Shown piece after piece: positions 7,685 through 16,089 of a DNA stretch of 64,000 nucleotides. The number at the start of each line of letters is the position of its first letter. The stretch's first letter is position 1. Under the pieces are notes generated by a model, which did no database searches, was not told the origin of the DNA, and saw nothing but the letters and a program-made list of their open reading frames with translations. The DNA comes from CAZXYS01 sp964645005 (GTDB lineage Bacteria; Bacteroidota; Ignavibacteria; Kapaibacteriales; UBA2268), in contig CAZXYS010000009.1 of NCBI GenBank assembly GCA_964645005.1, forward strand, positions 48,221-112,220. The letters run 5' to 3'. The position numbers were made by a program, and so were the translations under genes.

Positions 7685-8842
7685 ATGAAATATATACTAA
7701 AATATGTCATTATAGCAATAACTTGTATGATGGTTTCAACTAATTTAACTTTTAGCGAGCCTCCATGCGGAAGCAATGTAAATTGTCCGGATAAGCCATA
7801 TAGATATACATATTGTAATCCAGCAAATGGACAAATAGTTTATAGATGTGCTAAAAATCCATATAGTTGGGAACCGACACTTACGTTGTTAAAAGCTCCC
7901 ATACCCTTATGTCTGGAATTTGTAAATAAACCCGGACAACCAACCGAATTCCATGTACCGAAACAAACTGGAGGAAGTATAAAAGTATTCGATATTGATT
8001 TAATAACTGATGACATGGAAAGAGCTGAATACGCATGGAGCTGTTTGTGTGGGAAACAAGACGATCCGTGTGAATGTTTTATAAAGGTATTTTTTGCTAG
8101 TAAAAGTAAAAATTACCCAGGGAATCCTAGAACAGGACCAGCTTCTACTTGGGTTACAATTAAAAATCCACAAAGTGATTGTGAAGTTTATTGCAAAGGA
8201 ACGGGAGATGATGAACTAAGAATAGTATTGAATAATACATCAGCATGGACAGATAAAATGCACGGTTATAATTTGAGACCTTTTTTAAATCAGGAGTACT
8301 TTGATAATGATCCTAATTTACTTGATAACATGAAATTTGGTTATTTTTCTCAAAATTTAACTGATATATTAATACATGAACTTGGTAATAATTACGGATT
8401 AGCTGATCAGTCAGATAATGGCGAAACATATTGCGATCCCCCTTATGATAAAGGTAAAATGTGGGGGAAATATACGACTCCTAACGAATCAAGTACCGGT
8501 TTATCTACTGATGATAAATGTATGTTTATGAAAATATATTGTCCGGTATTAGTTCCCGTCGAAGAGCGCATAGTTAAAAAAGAAACAGAAGTGTACAATT
8601 ATCCCAATCCAATAGAGGATTTCACTCGATTGATTTTTTCCGTTCCGCAAAAAGGCGCCAATGTAAAGATAGTAGTTTACGATCAGCTTGGCAGGGAAGT
8701 GATTTCTCCCGTCGAACAATTCTATTCCGGCGGTGATTATGATGAACAAATTGATTTGTCAGGGCTGAGTTCGGGATTGTACTATTACACCGTGCAAATA
8801 GGGAATGAGACTAAAACCGGGAAAATGGTTATCGGGAAGTAA
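7685..8842 (+). CDS. Secreted protein with degenerate metzincin-like motif and type IX sorting domain
   Basis: ATG 7685 is preferred over GTG 7679 because AAAGGTG (7673–7679) then acts as its ribosome-binding site. A signal peptide spans about residues 1–25. Residues 231–241 read HELGNNYGLAD, which resembles the HExxHxxGxxH/D zinc site of metzincins but has Asn235 in place of the second His. Many Cys residues suggest an extracellular disulfide-rich fold. The last 75–80 residues (from YNYPNPIEDF to KTGKMVIGK) are a standard type A sorting domain, so the protein should be exported by type IX secretion. The sorting-domain DNA looks less AT-rich than the rest. The protein may be a dead protease, a binding protein or an unrelated fold. 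Confidence 0.65.
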   Translation: MKYILKYVIIAITCMMVSTNLTFSEPPCGSNVNCPDKPYRYTYCNPANGQIVYRCAKNPYSWEPTLTLLKAPIPLCLEFVNKPGQPTEFHVPKQTGGSIKVFDIDLITDDMERAEYAWSCLCGKQDDPCECFIKVFFASKSKNYPGNPRTGPASTWVTIKNPQSDCEVYCKGTGDDELRIVLNNTSAWTDKMHGYNLRPFLNQEYFDNDPNLLDNMKFGYFSQNLTDILIHELGNNYGLADQSDNGETYCDPPYDKGKMWGKYTTPNESSTGLSTDDKCMFMKIYCPVLVPVEERIVKKETEVYNYPNPIEDFTRLIFSVPQKGANVKIVVYDQLGREVISPVEQFYSGGDYDEQIDLSGLSSGLYYYTVQIGNETKTGKMVIGK

Positions 8843-8860
8843 ATATATTTAATCTCAATA

Positions 8861-8950
8861 TAATATCCTCATTATCAAATTCGGAATGCCAATTCTTCTC
8901 ATTACAAAATTTCGAACGTCTATTCTTCTCATTACTAAATTCCGATTTAG
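8861..8950. repeat. Three degenerate 30-bp tandem units
   Basis: Units 8861–8890, 8891–8920 and 8921–8950 share an ATTCTTCTCATTAC.AAATT.CGA core. They lie just after the stop of the sorting-domain protein. Read on the minus strand they would encode a 10-residue repeat, but no credible gene frame is present there. Confidence 0.6.
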
Positions 8951-8961
8951 TAATGTCTTTT
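8931..8961 (+). terminator. Possible Rho-independent terminator
   Basis: Perfect 10-bp stem ATTACTAAAT/ATTTAGTAAT with a TCCG loop (8931–8954), followed by GTCTTTTTC. The stem is AT-rich, so efficiency is uncertain. Its position, 90 bp after the stop at 8842, suits the rightward secreted-protein pair. Confidence 0.45.
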
Positions 8962-9014
8962 TCAGGCAAAGCTGCGCTTTGCTGCGATAGTGAGAGAGCT
9001 TGACGAAGTACAGC

Positions 9015-9060
9015 TTCGCGGGAAACCGTGCTTCCCAAATCGGAATTTGGGAAGCAGGGC
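9015..9060 (+). repeat. 46-nt hairpin repeat, right copy
   Basis: Same orientation as 6379–6424, with one mismatch. The perfect 11-bp stem spans 9030–9055. It marks the right boundary of the AT-rich gene pair. Confidence 0.85.
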
Positions 9061-9190
9061 TCAATCATTTACGAATTGGTAATGACGAATTACGAATGAA
9101 GAATGTCTGAACCGCAGATGTTCGCTGATTATTTTGATTACCCTGATTTGCCGTCTCAGTCAGTTGTTTCTACTGATTTAGCAATCATTT

Positions 9191-9211
9191 CGGCAGTTAT
9201 AATAACTGCCG
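9191..9211. repeat. Perfect inverted repeat downstream of the ABC exporter gene
   Basis: CGGCAGTTAT/ATAACTGCCG around a single A. It is 39 bp past the stop of the leftward exporter gene. No T-run follows on either strand, so it is more likely a repeat element or RNA 3'-end stabiliser than a terminator. Confidence 0.45.
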
Positions 9212-9249
9212 GGACAGGGCTGCCGTTAGCCATTCGCCTTTAATAATTA

Positions 9250-11112
9250 TTATGCTTCCCCCAGTTCCTTCTCAGCAAACTGTATTTCATACAGCTTCCT
9301 ATAGACGCCGTCATTTTGCAGTAGTTCGGCGTGCGTGCCGCGCTCGACTATCCTGCCCTGATCGAATACGAGAATTTCGTCGCTGTCGATAATCGTAGCC
9401 AATCGGTGAGCAACAATTATCGCCGTGCGGTCTTTAAGGGAATAGTTGATAGCTTCCTGGACGACCTTCTCGGATTCGGCGTCGAGAGATGATGTAGCCT
9501 CGTCGAAGATCAATATCTGTGGATTGCGTACCAGCGCCCGCGCTATGGACAGGCGCTGCTGTTCGCCTCCCGACAGAAGTACGCCGCGATCGCCAATATA
9601 TGTATCGAAGCCGTCCGGCAGATTCATAATAAAATTATACGCATTTGAAATTTTCGCGGCGTGGATAATTTCGTTCATGGTCACATTCTTATCGCTGAAT
9701 GCTATGTTATTGGCGACAGTGTCATTGAATAGCGCCGTATCCTGAGCTACCATCCCGAATAGCGAGCGGTATGATTCCAGCGTGAAATCCCTGATATTTT
9801 TGCCGTCAATAAGTATCTCGCCGGAGGTAGGATCGTAGAAGCGTACGATAAGATAAAGCATGGTCGATTTACCGCTGCCGCTCGGACCAACGAAAGCAAT
9901 TTTTTTACCTTTTTGCAATTCGAAGGAAACATCCCGCAATACGGGCATTTCTTCGTAAGCAAAGCTCATATCCTTAACCTGAAGGATATTGTCAAACGAG
10001 CTTACGATATCAGGACCGGATTTAACAGCTGGCTTTTCATCGATAATACTGAAGACGCGCTGTGCGGCAACAATTCCGCGCTGATAGCGAGAGATAGTAT
10101 TAAGTACTTTTGCCATAGGAGACATAATAGCAAATAAAATAAATAAAAATTGCATTAGGTCTTCGGGTTTCATGCTTAAATTCATTACACTATAACCGCC
10201 TACAAACAAAACAACGCACAGTGCTAATATTGCAAAAATTTCATTGATCGAAGGCACAAGCGCCATTATTTTTTTATGTTTAACTGCCGATTTAACATAT
10301 CTGTTTGTATCGTTAAAGAACCTGTCATTTGCATTTGTTTCGGCATTATATGCTTTGATAACTCTCATACCGGATATAGTTTCCTGAAGTGTGGAAGTAT
10401 AATCAGCCATAGCGATCTGCATTCGCGAAGCATATCTGCGAATGAACCTCATTGCAATTCTGATAAGTACATAGCTTATCACTGTTGTGCTAAAAGCTAT
10501 AAGTGTCAGCTTGCCTGAAATAGCTATGAGTACAAAAAGAAAACTAAGTACCTGTATGCTATCCCTCAAAATAATTGTTAGCGAGGAAATGGAATTGTTA
10601 TTCAACACATTGACATCATTTGTAATAATGGAAATTAAATTGCCGCTTTTACTCTTGCTGAAAAAATCAAATGATAGGGAGGTTAAATTTGAGAAAACCT
10701 TATCTCTTATGGATTTAATAACGCCTTCCTGCAGCTTTACGGAATATACGGCGCTGAAATACTTAAACAGGTTTTTCAGTACGAATACAATTATTATAAA
10801 TAAGCCCAGATTAAGCAAAGAAGAATACATATCACCCGGTACACGAACAAGATTCTCCATCCATTGATAGAATTGGTTAAGCAGATCGCTGTCGATAGTG
10901 GATTCAGCGCCGGGCATAGTTTGTTCGGTTTTAAATATTATTTGGAATAGGGGCTTGATTGTAACCAGCGATAAGGCGCTTAACACAGAAAAAAGGATGT
11001 TTAAGAGAAAAACAAGAACCAACAATCCTACGAATGGACCTAAAAATTTATAAATCCTTCTGAGAATTTTAAAATCCTGCTTTATTGTCTTATTTTTATT
11101 GTCACCGTCCAT
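9250..11112 (-). CDS. ABC exporter, fused permease and ATPase (MsbA/lipid exporter-like)
   Basis: The 620-aa half-transporter has an N-terminal six-helix membrane domain (about 25–340) and a C-terminal nucleotide-binding domain. Walker A is GPSGSGKST, the signature is LSGGEQQRLSIARAL, and Walker B with its glutamate is LIFDEATSSLDAES. The Q-loop (VAQDTALFND) and H-loop (VAHRLATI) are present. It should work as a homodimer in the inner membrane. MsbA-type lipid A-core flipping is the commonest role for this architecture in Gram-negatives, but multidrug or peptide export cannot be excluded. It is transcribed alone or with the thioredoxin-like gene 113 bp upstream. Confidence 0.85.
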   Translation of the reverse strand: MDGDNKNKTIKQDFKILRRIYKFLGPFVGLLVLVFLLNILFSVLSALSLVTIKPLFQIIFKTEQTMPGAESTIDSDLLNQFYQWMENLVRVPGDMYSSLLNLGLFIIIVFVLKNLFKYFSAVYSVKLQEGVIKSIRDKVFSNLTSLSFDFFSKSKSGNLISIITNDVNVLNNNSISSLTIILRDSIQVLSFLFVLIAISGKLTLIAFSTTVISYVLIRIAMRFIRRYASRMQIAMADYTSTLQETISGMRVIKAYNAETNANDRFFNDTNRYVKSAVKHKKIMALVPSINEIFAILALCVVLFVGGYSVMNLSMKPEDLMQFLFILFAIMSPMAKVLNTISRYQRGIVAAQRVFSIIDEKPAVKSGPDIVSSFDNILQVKDMSFAYEEMPVLRDVSFELQKGKKIAFVGPSGSGKSTMLYLIVRFYDPTSGEILIDGKNIRDFTLESYRSLFGMVAQDTALFNDTVANNIAFSDKNVTMNEIIHAAKISNAYNFIMNLPDGFDTYIGDRGVLLSGGEQQRLSIARALVRNPQILIFDEATSSLDAESEKVVQEAINYSLKDRTAIIVAHRLATIIDSDEILVFDQGRIVERGTHAELLQNDGVYRKLYEIQFAEKELGEA

Positions 11113-11168
11113 TTATTTATTATTTATAAAAAAATATTATGTTCTGAACAGATAAAATCAGTTTTTTT

Positions 11169-11193
11169 ACAGACCAGAGGTCTGTCCTTTTTT
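11169..11193 (+). terminator. Hairpin with plus-strand T-run
   Basis: Perfect 7-bp stem ACAGACC/GGTCTGT with an AGA loop (11169–11185), then CCTTTTTT. The geometry is that of a plus-strand terminator, yet both flanking genes are leftward. It may therefore block antisense transcription or be a transported element. Confidence 0.35.
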
Positions 11194-11225
11194 ACATATA
11201 ATCATGTTAAATAAATATCAAAAAA

Positions 11226-11738
11226 TTACTTCTTCGCAAGTTCTTTCACTTTTTTATACAATTTATCTTCATCGCCCGGAGCATAGCCGTTGTGCTCCCA
11301 GACAATTTCACCATCGCCGTTGCAAAGCAATGTATGCGGCGGATTATTGACGCCCAGAGCGCGCTTGAAATCGCTGTTGACATCCAGGTATACCTCGTAT
11401 TCCCAGCCGCTGCCGCGGACAAAAGGCGCTACTTTACGGCTGTTGCGGCTGTCATCAATGGATACGGCAATCAGTTTTACACCTGTTTCTTCCTGCCATT
11501 TGTCATAAACATCGTCGATATTGTTGAGCTCCGTAAGGCAGGGTTTGCACCAGGAAGCCCAGAAGCTGATAATAAACGGTTTACCATCGTTATTAAAATT
11601 TTTCGTGTCAACAGTCTTCCCTCTAAGATCTTTTATTTTCACCGAGGGTATTTCTTTCTTACTTGATTTGGATTCAATTTCCGCAGCAAAAAATAATAAT
11701 GCCAAAGCTAAACCAAAAATTATAAAGAAATTTTTCAT
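11226..11738 (-). CDS. TlpA-like periplasmic thioredoxin family protein
   Basis: The 170-aa protein starts with a hydrophobic signal segment (residues 3–20) and continues as a thioredoxin fold of the TlpA/ResA type. The redox motif is WASWCKPC with Cys64 and Cys67. A TlpA-type N-terminal strand (PSVKIKDLRGKTVD) and a cis-Pro region (NNPPHTLL) are visible. Such proteins reduce disulfides in periplasmic or membrane-anchored partners, often cytochrome c maturation factors, but no cytochrome genes are nearby. It is divergent from the sorting-domain protein at 11932. Confidence 0.85.
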   Translation of the reverse strand: MKNFFIIFGLALALLFFAAEIESKSSKKEIPSVKIKDLRGKTVDTKNFNNDGKPFIISFWASWCKPCLTELNNIDDVYDKWQEETGVKLIAVSIDDSRNSRKVAPFVRGSGWEYEVYLDVNSDFKRALGVNNPPHTLLCNGDGEIVWEHNGYAPGDEDKLYKKVKELAKK

Positions 11739-11931
11739 AAAAATACTCCGATTAATAATGTTATATCAATTATAAATTTCTTGACTATTTAGACGTTTAA
11801 GTTAAAAATGAGTTACAAAAATCTAATTTTTTAAGTACTTCATCAAGAGATATTTAATATTTTTTGTAACTTTATAACCAATAATTTGTCTATTAAAACA
11901 AATTTAGTTACGAAATAAACAGGAGAATATG

Positions 11932-12648
11932 ATGAAAATAAAAAAATTACTGCTAATTTTAACAATTCTTGTCTTTGGACTTACTGGATTAAATGCCCAG
12001 AGTCTTGAATTTGTGAATAAGGAGGACACCGTAAAGGGCTCATCAGAAGAAATGCTGACTTCTCATGTTGAGGTTAAAAATATCACTGACAGTGATGTAA
12101 CAGTAAAGATGACTGTTGAAAAATTAGATGCAGTAATGGGGCATATTATTACTTTTTGCGATGTAAGCAGCTGCTATCAGTTAGTCGATGATTCTTTTAC
12201 ATCGCCGTCTTTTGTTTTGAATCCGGATTCAACCACAGGAAAAGAGGTACACCTCGATATCATTGGAAATGGCATTTCCGGAACATCAAAACTCAAAGCC
12301 ACTTTCTTCAACGCCGACAACATATCCGATAAAATAGAATATACGGCAACATTCTTCGTTGGAACATCTTCCGTTAGTGATGATATATTAGACGGTTTCA
12401 CTGCTTTTGCCGCTCCCAATCCCGCAATTGAGCAGGTGCGCATTGATTATACACTCCCCGAAGGGACAACTAATTCCGAAATAAAAATTTTAGATGCATC
12501 GGGCAATTTGATTAAATCCCAGAAGATCAATCCATCGGCAGCATCTTTGAATATACCAGTAAATGATTTATCTGCAGGAAGTTACTATTACGTAATAACC
12601 GCCGACGGGGAAAATTTGCCGGCGCAGAATCTGATTATAGTCAGATAA
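11932..12648 (+). CDS. Secreted protein with C-terminal type IX sorting domain (238 aa)
   Basis: AGGAG at 11921–11925 supports ATG 11932 (spacing 6) over ATG 11929 (spacing 3). A signal peptide (KKLLLILTILVFGLTG, cleavage near NAQS) leads into a beta-rich domain of about 120 residues. An FAAPNPAIEQVRIDYTLPEG segment begins the C-terminal sorting domain, which ends LPAQNLIIVR. The first domain resembles the small immunoglobulin-like modules common in this group (VEVKNITDSDVTVKMTVE). No enzymatic motif is visible. It is followed by a clear terminator at 12674–12706. Confidence 0.75.
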   Translation: MKIKKLLLILTILVFGLTGLNAQSLEFVNKEDTVKGSSEEMLTSHVEVKNITDSDVTVKMTVEKLDAVMGHIITFCDVSSCYQLVDDSFTSPSFVLNPDSTTGKEVHLDIIGNGISGTSKLKATFFNADNISDKIEYTATFFVGTSSVSDDILDGFTAFAAPNPAIEQVRIDYTLPEGTTNSEIKILDASGNLIKSQKINPSAASLNIPVNDLSAGSYYYVITADGENLPAQNLIIVR

Positions 12649-12673
12649 TAAATTGATAAAAAATCTATTAGGG

Positions 12674-12706
12674 CATCTGCTGATAATTTCGGTAGATGTT
12701 TTTTTT
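12674..12706 (+). terminator. Rho-independent terminator of the 11932 gene
   Basis: CATCTGCT pairs with GGTAGATG (with G·U pairs) across a GATAATTTC loop, and eight T residues follow. It sits 25 bp past the stop at 12648 and touches the stop codon of the convergent small gene at 12705. Confidence 0.75.
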
Positions 12707-12872
12707 ATACTCGTGGGAATCTTTGCTTGACCGGCTTTTTGCGCCAATAACTGGGGAGTGTGTCTATTTTGTAGACAATGGGAGCGGGACGCCGATATAA
12801 CCTTGAGCTCGCATCAACTGCAAAAATAGCCAGCGCAAATGATATCATTATGGTCAATAATATATGTTTCAT
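12705..12872 (-). CDS. Small secreted peptide, 55 aa
   Basis: The frame reads from ATG 12872 to a TAA at 12705–12707. Residues 1–19 look like a signal peptide (MKHILLTIMISFALAIFAV, cleavage near DAS). The mature part of about 34 residues is strongly basic, with clusters RLYRRPAP, YWRKKPVKQ and a terminal RFPRV. AGGGAT lies directly before the ATG, so the ribosome-binding site is weak. It has no Cys, so it is not a disulfide peptide. It could be a secreted cationic peptide, a small envelope protein or a truncated secreted protein. I do not recognise it. Support is the signal peptide plus a position that explains an otherwise empty 366-bp gap. Confidence 0.45.
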   Translation of the reverse strand: MKHILLTIMISFALAIFAVDASSRLYRRPAPIVYKIDTLPSYWRKKPVKQRFPRV

Positions 12873-13014
12873 ATCCCTATAATATGAGATTTATAACAAT
12901 TTTGCAAGTCTTGAATGTAACTTATTCAATTTTTACGTATAACAAAGCCGGTAATTTTAAATGAATTGATATTCTTGCCCGTCAAAAAACTCCTGTAATT
13001 TATAATTCAGGGCA

Positions 13015-14208
13015 ATGATGAAATACAGAACAGGTACAAGAAAAGCAACACTACTTCTCGCAAGCACACTGACAGTGATGGCGGGGGCTATTGTCGCGCC
13101 CTCTTTGCCGCAAATAGCCGATATATTCAAAGAGATCGAAAATATCGAACTTAAGTCAAAATTAGTGCTAACGCTGCATTCGCTGGTAATAGCTTTCATC
13201 GCGCCGTTTGCCGGGTGGTTCATCGACGCTTTCGGCAGGAAAAAGCTGCTTATATTTTCCCTTGTACTCTATGCTGCAGCAGGTACAAGCGGGCTGTATT
13301 TCGAGAATCTCCATTTCATTTTGGGCGGCAGGTTCATGCTTGGCGCTGCAGTAGCGGGAATAATGACATCAACCACCACTCTCATCGCAGATTATTTCAA
13401 AGGAGAAGAAAGAAACAACTTTCTCGGCTTACAGGCAGCCTTTATGGCTATAGGCGGGCTGGTGTACCTCAGCGCCGGCGGTTTCCTTGCGGATGTTCAC
13501 TGGCGGGGACCTTTTGCTATTTATGGTGTTTCCATTGCGCTGGTTCCATTTGCATTGATGAGTATCAGCGACATTTTTCGGTCAAAAGTAAAAGAAAACT
13601 TAGTGGAAAAGGATATTGCTGAAATCCATAAACCTACTGTGATCCTTCTTTTAGGTTCTATCTTCATTGCCATGGCAATCTTTTACATGGTACCGGTTCA
13701 GATCCCATTTATACTCAAAAAATTCGAAGGTATAAACAATCTGGGGGTTGGACTGGCTATAGCGTCCGGATCAATTACCGGCGCTTTAATTTCAGGGAAT
13801 TACGGCAAATTCAAGCGGAGGCTGGATTATCCCAGAATATTCGCCATAGCCTTTTTATTCAACTCAATAGGTTATTTAATAATTTCACAGGCATCTACAT
13901 ATACGTTGATTGTCGCAGGTATTGCTATCAGCGGATTCGGTACGGGTTTCATCTTCCCGAATGCAAATACCTGGATTGTGGCATTAGCGCCGGAAAACCT
14001 GCGCGGCAGACTTGTGGGATTGTTAAACTTCTTCCTTTTCAGCGGATTATTTCTTTCTCCGATATTAATACAGCCTATTGTTGAAGTATCCTCCCTGAAA
14101 TTATCTTTCTTTGTCTGTTCAGCAATATTATTAAGCATGTCTCTATTTTACTTTTTCTCAGCGCCGGTTTTGATAAGAATAAGAAAAGCAGGAGAATCAA
14201 CTGCTTAA
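13015..14208 (+). CDS. MFS transporter (397 aa)
   Basis: Twelve hydrophobic segments, the MFS loop motif FIDAFGRKKLLI after helix 2 and the paired-half layout place it in the major facilitator superfamily. The family's drug:H+ antiporter branch is the nearest by feel (GAIVAPSLPQIADIF at the N-terminus). Two adjacent ATGs (13015, 13018) are equivalent starts. The substrate cannot be told from sequence. It is a single gene, convergent with the glutamine synthetase family gene, with a shared terminator at 14281–14321. Confidence 0.85.
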   Translation: MMKYRTGTRKATLLLASTLTVMAGAIVAPSLPQIADIFKEIENIELKSKLVLTLHSLVIAFIAPFAGWFIDAFGRKKLLIFSLVLYAAAGTSGLYFENLHFILGGRFMLGAAVAGIMTSTTTLIADYFKGEERNNFLGLQAAFMAIGGLVYLSAGGFLADVHWRGPFAIYGVSIALVPFALMSISDIFRSKVKENLVEKDIAEIHKPTVILLLGSIFIAMAIFYMVPVQIPFILKKFEGINNLGVGLAIASGSITGALISGNYGKFKRRLDYPRIFAIAFLFNSIGYLIISQASTYTLIVAGIAISGFGTGFIFPNANTWIVALAPENLRGRLVGLLNFFLFSGLFLSPILIQPIVEVSSLKLSFFVCSAILLSMSLFYFFSAPVLIRIRKAGESTA

Positions 14209-14280
14209 GCAGATAAATTCGTTGGGAATTAAAAATTCTATCAAAATCATAAATCAGACAATAATTGCAAAAAACAAAGC

Positions 14281-14321
14281 GGCGAAGCAATCCGGGAACT
14301 TAAAGATTGCTCCGCCCTTTT
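14281..14321. terminator. Terminator between convergent genes
   Basis: GGCG-A-AGCAATC pairs with GATTGCT-C-CGCC (11 bp and one mismatch) over a 12-nt loop, followed by CTTTT on the plus strand. It lies between the MFS gene ending at 14208 and the leftward gene ending at 14409. Confidence 0.6.
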
Positions 14322-14408
14322 AAAGCAGCTTTCACTTCGATAACTTATCTCGGAATAACTACTATCAATCAATTTTTGTTATCTCTAATGAAAAATTCCG
14401 ATTTAAGA

Positions 14409-15956
14409 TCAATGCTTATGTATATCCCTGTGCATTATCCGCCTCGATTGATATTTCATCTCATCTTCGGGTAGAGCCATAAGTCTGTTATTCAGCCCCT
14501 CGTCATTGGCGCTTCTCAGATATTTTGCAAGATATGAGATCAATCCTGACGGGAAAATATTCTCTCTTTCATATAAACTTCTTACCTGCAATAATTTTTC
14601 TCCGGATTCCATGCAGCTTGTCGCAAGTTCGTTCAAATCTTCCATTGATGCCGATGAATGCACCTGTTTACCAATATGGCAATTTTGTGCAATATCGAGA
14701 GCGTTCTTCGGATTGGTCAATCCCCATTCGGCAGCCATAGTTATACCGGCAAGCAAAAGATGAACATTAGCACTTCCGTCAGGACTACGCAATTCAACAG
14801 TCTGGCGGGATTCTTCCTGCTTTAGTTTATCCTTTTGCTGGGGATTTACTTTCTGAGCCAGATTATCAATATTTGACCATGCCAGCGGCACCCGTATCAA
14901 CGCGCTGCGGTTCATGGCACTCCAGCACACTTTTGTAGGAGCCTCCTGATTAGGCACCAGTCGCAGATAAGATGCCGGTACCATATTTCCAAAAGCAGTC
15001 AAACTCGGAGCATAGTGGCTTAATCCGCCAATCAGTTTAAGCGCATCTTCGGAAAGCTCCCCCTTATCATCGAGCATCCGGTTTTTCCCGTCTTTATGCA
15101 AAGACATATGGATATGCAAGCCGTTTCCGGCGTGACCAATTTCGATTTTCGGGAAAAATGTAGCAATACAATTATGTCTGTAAGCAACATTCCTGATTAT
15201 CCAACTGGCTATTACCAGGCAGTCAGCCATTTCATCAGCCGGTGTGGGCAGAAATTCTATCTCTACCTGCTCGGCTGTTTTGCCGTCTATCTCGTCAAAA
15301 TCACTTTCAATCTTCTCCAGATAACCCACTTCATTATGGGCATATTTCACATTACCTGAAATCTGGGAAATATAGCGCAGCATTTCGTTCAACATTGGTC
15401 CGCTTTTAATAAAGGGCTCCGTAGCATGATATCCCTTCTGCGATGGCAGCGGATAAGATGCACTCTCGAAGTCGCCGATCATAAAAAATTCAATTTCACC
15501 AAATGTCTTTAACTCATATCCGGTATTATCCTTGAGCAATTGAGCAGCATTGCGCAAAATATTATCCGGGGCGAACCAGGCAAGATTGCCTTCACTATCG
15601 AAAAATCGACAAATGAAATCAAGGCTTTTATCATCAAACGGATTGATAAAAGCGCTGCTATAAACCGGTACTATATAAAGATCGGAGCGTCCGGTTTCGA
15701 CAATCCCTTTAAAGAGTGAAGACCCATCAACTCTCTCGCCATCAGTTAATATAAGCTCCAGTTGTCTGTTATTTAATATTGGAATTTTAACTTCTTTAAT
15801 TTTACCGTCGATAGCAGTATAATGAAATGTAATTCTTTCAATTTGTTTTTCAAGTACTACCTTTATAAGGTCTTCCCTGGTGAAATCTTCTTTTTGCTTA
15901 CCGGTAATCAAGCTTATCGGATTGGTAAGCGCGAAATGTTCTTCAGATGCCAGCAT
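14409..15956 (-). CDS. Glutamine synthetase family protein (divergent type I-like)
   Basis: The 515-aa protein has the beta-grasp N-domain (about 30–110, with the GERVDGSSLFKGI segment) and the catalytic domain. Visible are GEIEFFMIG, AGNGLHIHMSLH for the ATP/glutamate site, RLVPNQEAPTKVCWSAMNRSALIR and VELRSPDGSANVHLL. An insertion of roughly 15 residues separates HNEVGYLEK from VEIEFLP. Glutamine synthetases join ammonia to glutamate with ATP. The divergence means another gamma-glutamyl ligase activity is possible. No adenylylation consensus was identified, and no ammonium-transport or PII genes are nearby. Confidence 0.8.
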   Translation of the reverse strand: MLASEEHFALTNPISLITGKQKEDFTREDLIKVVLEKQIERITFHYTAIDGKIKEVKIPILNNRQLELILTDGERVDGSSLFKGIVETGRSDLYIVPVYSSAFINPFDDKSLDFICRFFDSEGNLAWFAPDNILRNAAQLLKDNTGYELKTFGEIEFFMIGDFESASYPLPSQKGYHATEPFIKSGPMLNEMLRYISQISGNVKYAHNEVGYLEKIESDFDEIDGKTAEQVEIEFLPTPADEMADCLVIASWIIRNVAYRHNCIATFFPKIEIGHAGNGLHIHMSLHKDGKNRMLDDKGELSEDALKLIGGLSHYAPSLTAFGNMVPASYLRLVPNQEAPTKVCWSAMNRSALIRVPLAWSNIDNLAQKVNPQQKDKLKQEESRQTVELRSPDGSANVHLLLAGITMAAEWGLTNPKNALDIAQNCHIGKQVHSSASMEDLNELATSCMESGEKLLQVRSLYERENIFPSGLISYLAKYLRSANDEGLNNRLMALPEDEMKYQSRRIMHRDIHKH

Positions 15957-16089
15957 TTACTCTCCTTGATATTATCGTTTACCTTAAATTACTTTTTCAC
16001 TTATGCTAATTGTTAATATAACAATTTTCCTATCTCTTAACAATAAAAAGTATTAGGATTGTATTTCTGTATACAATGCGTTATTGATG

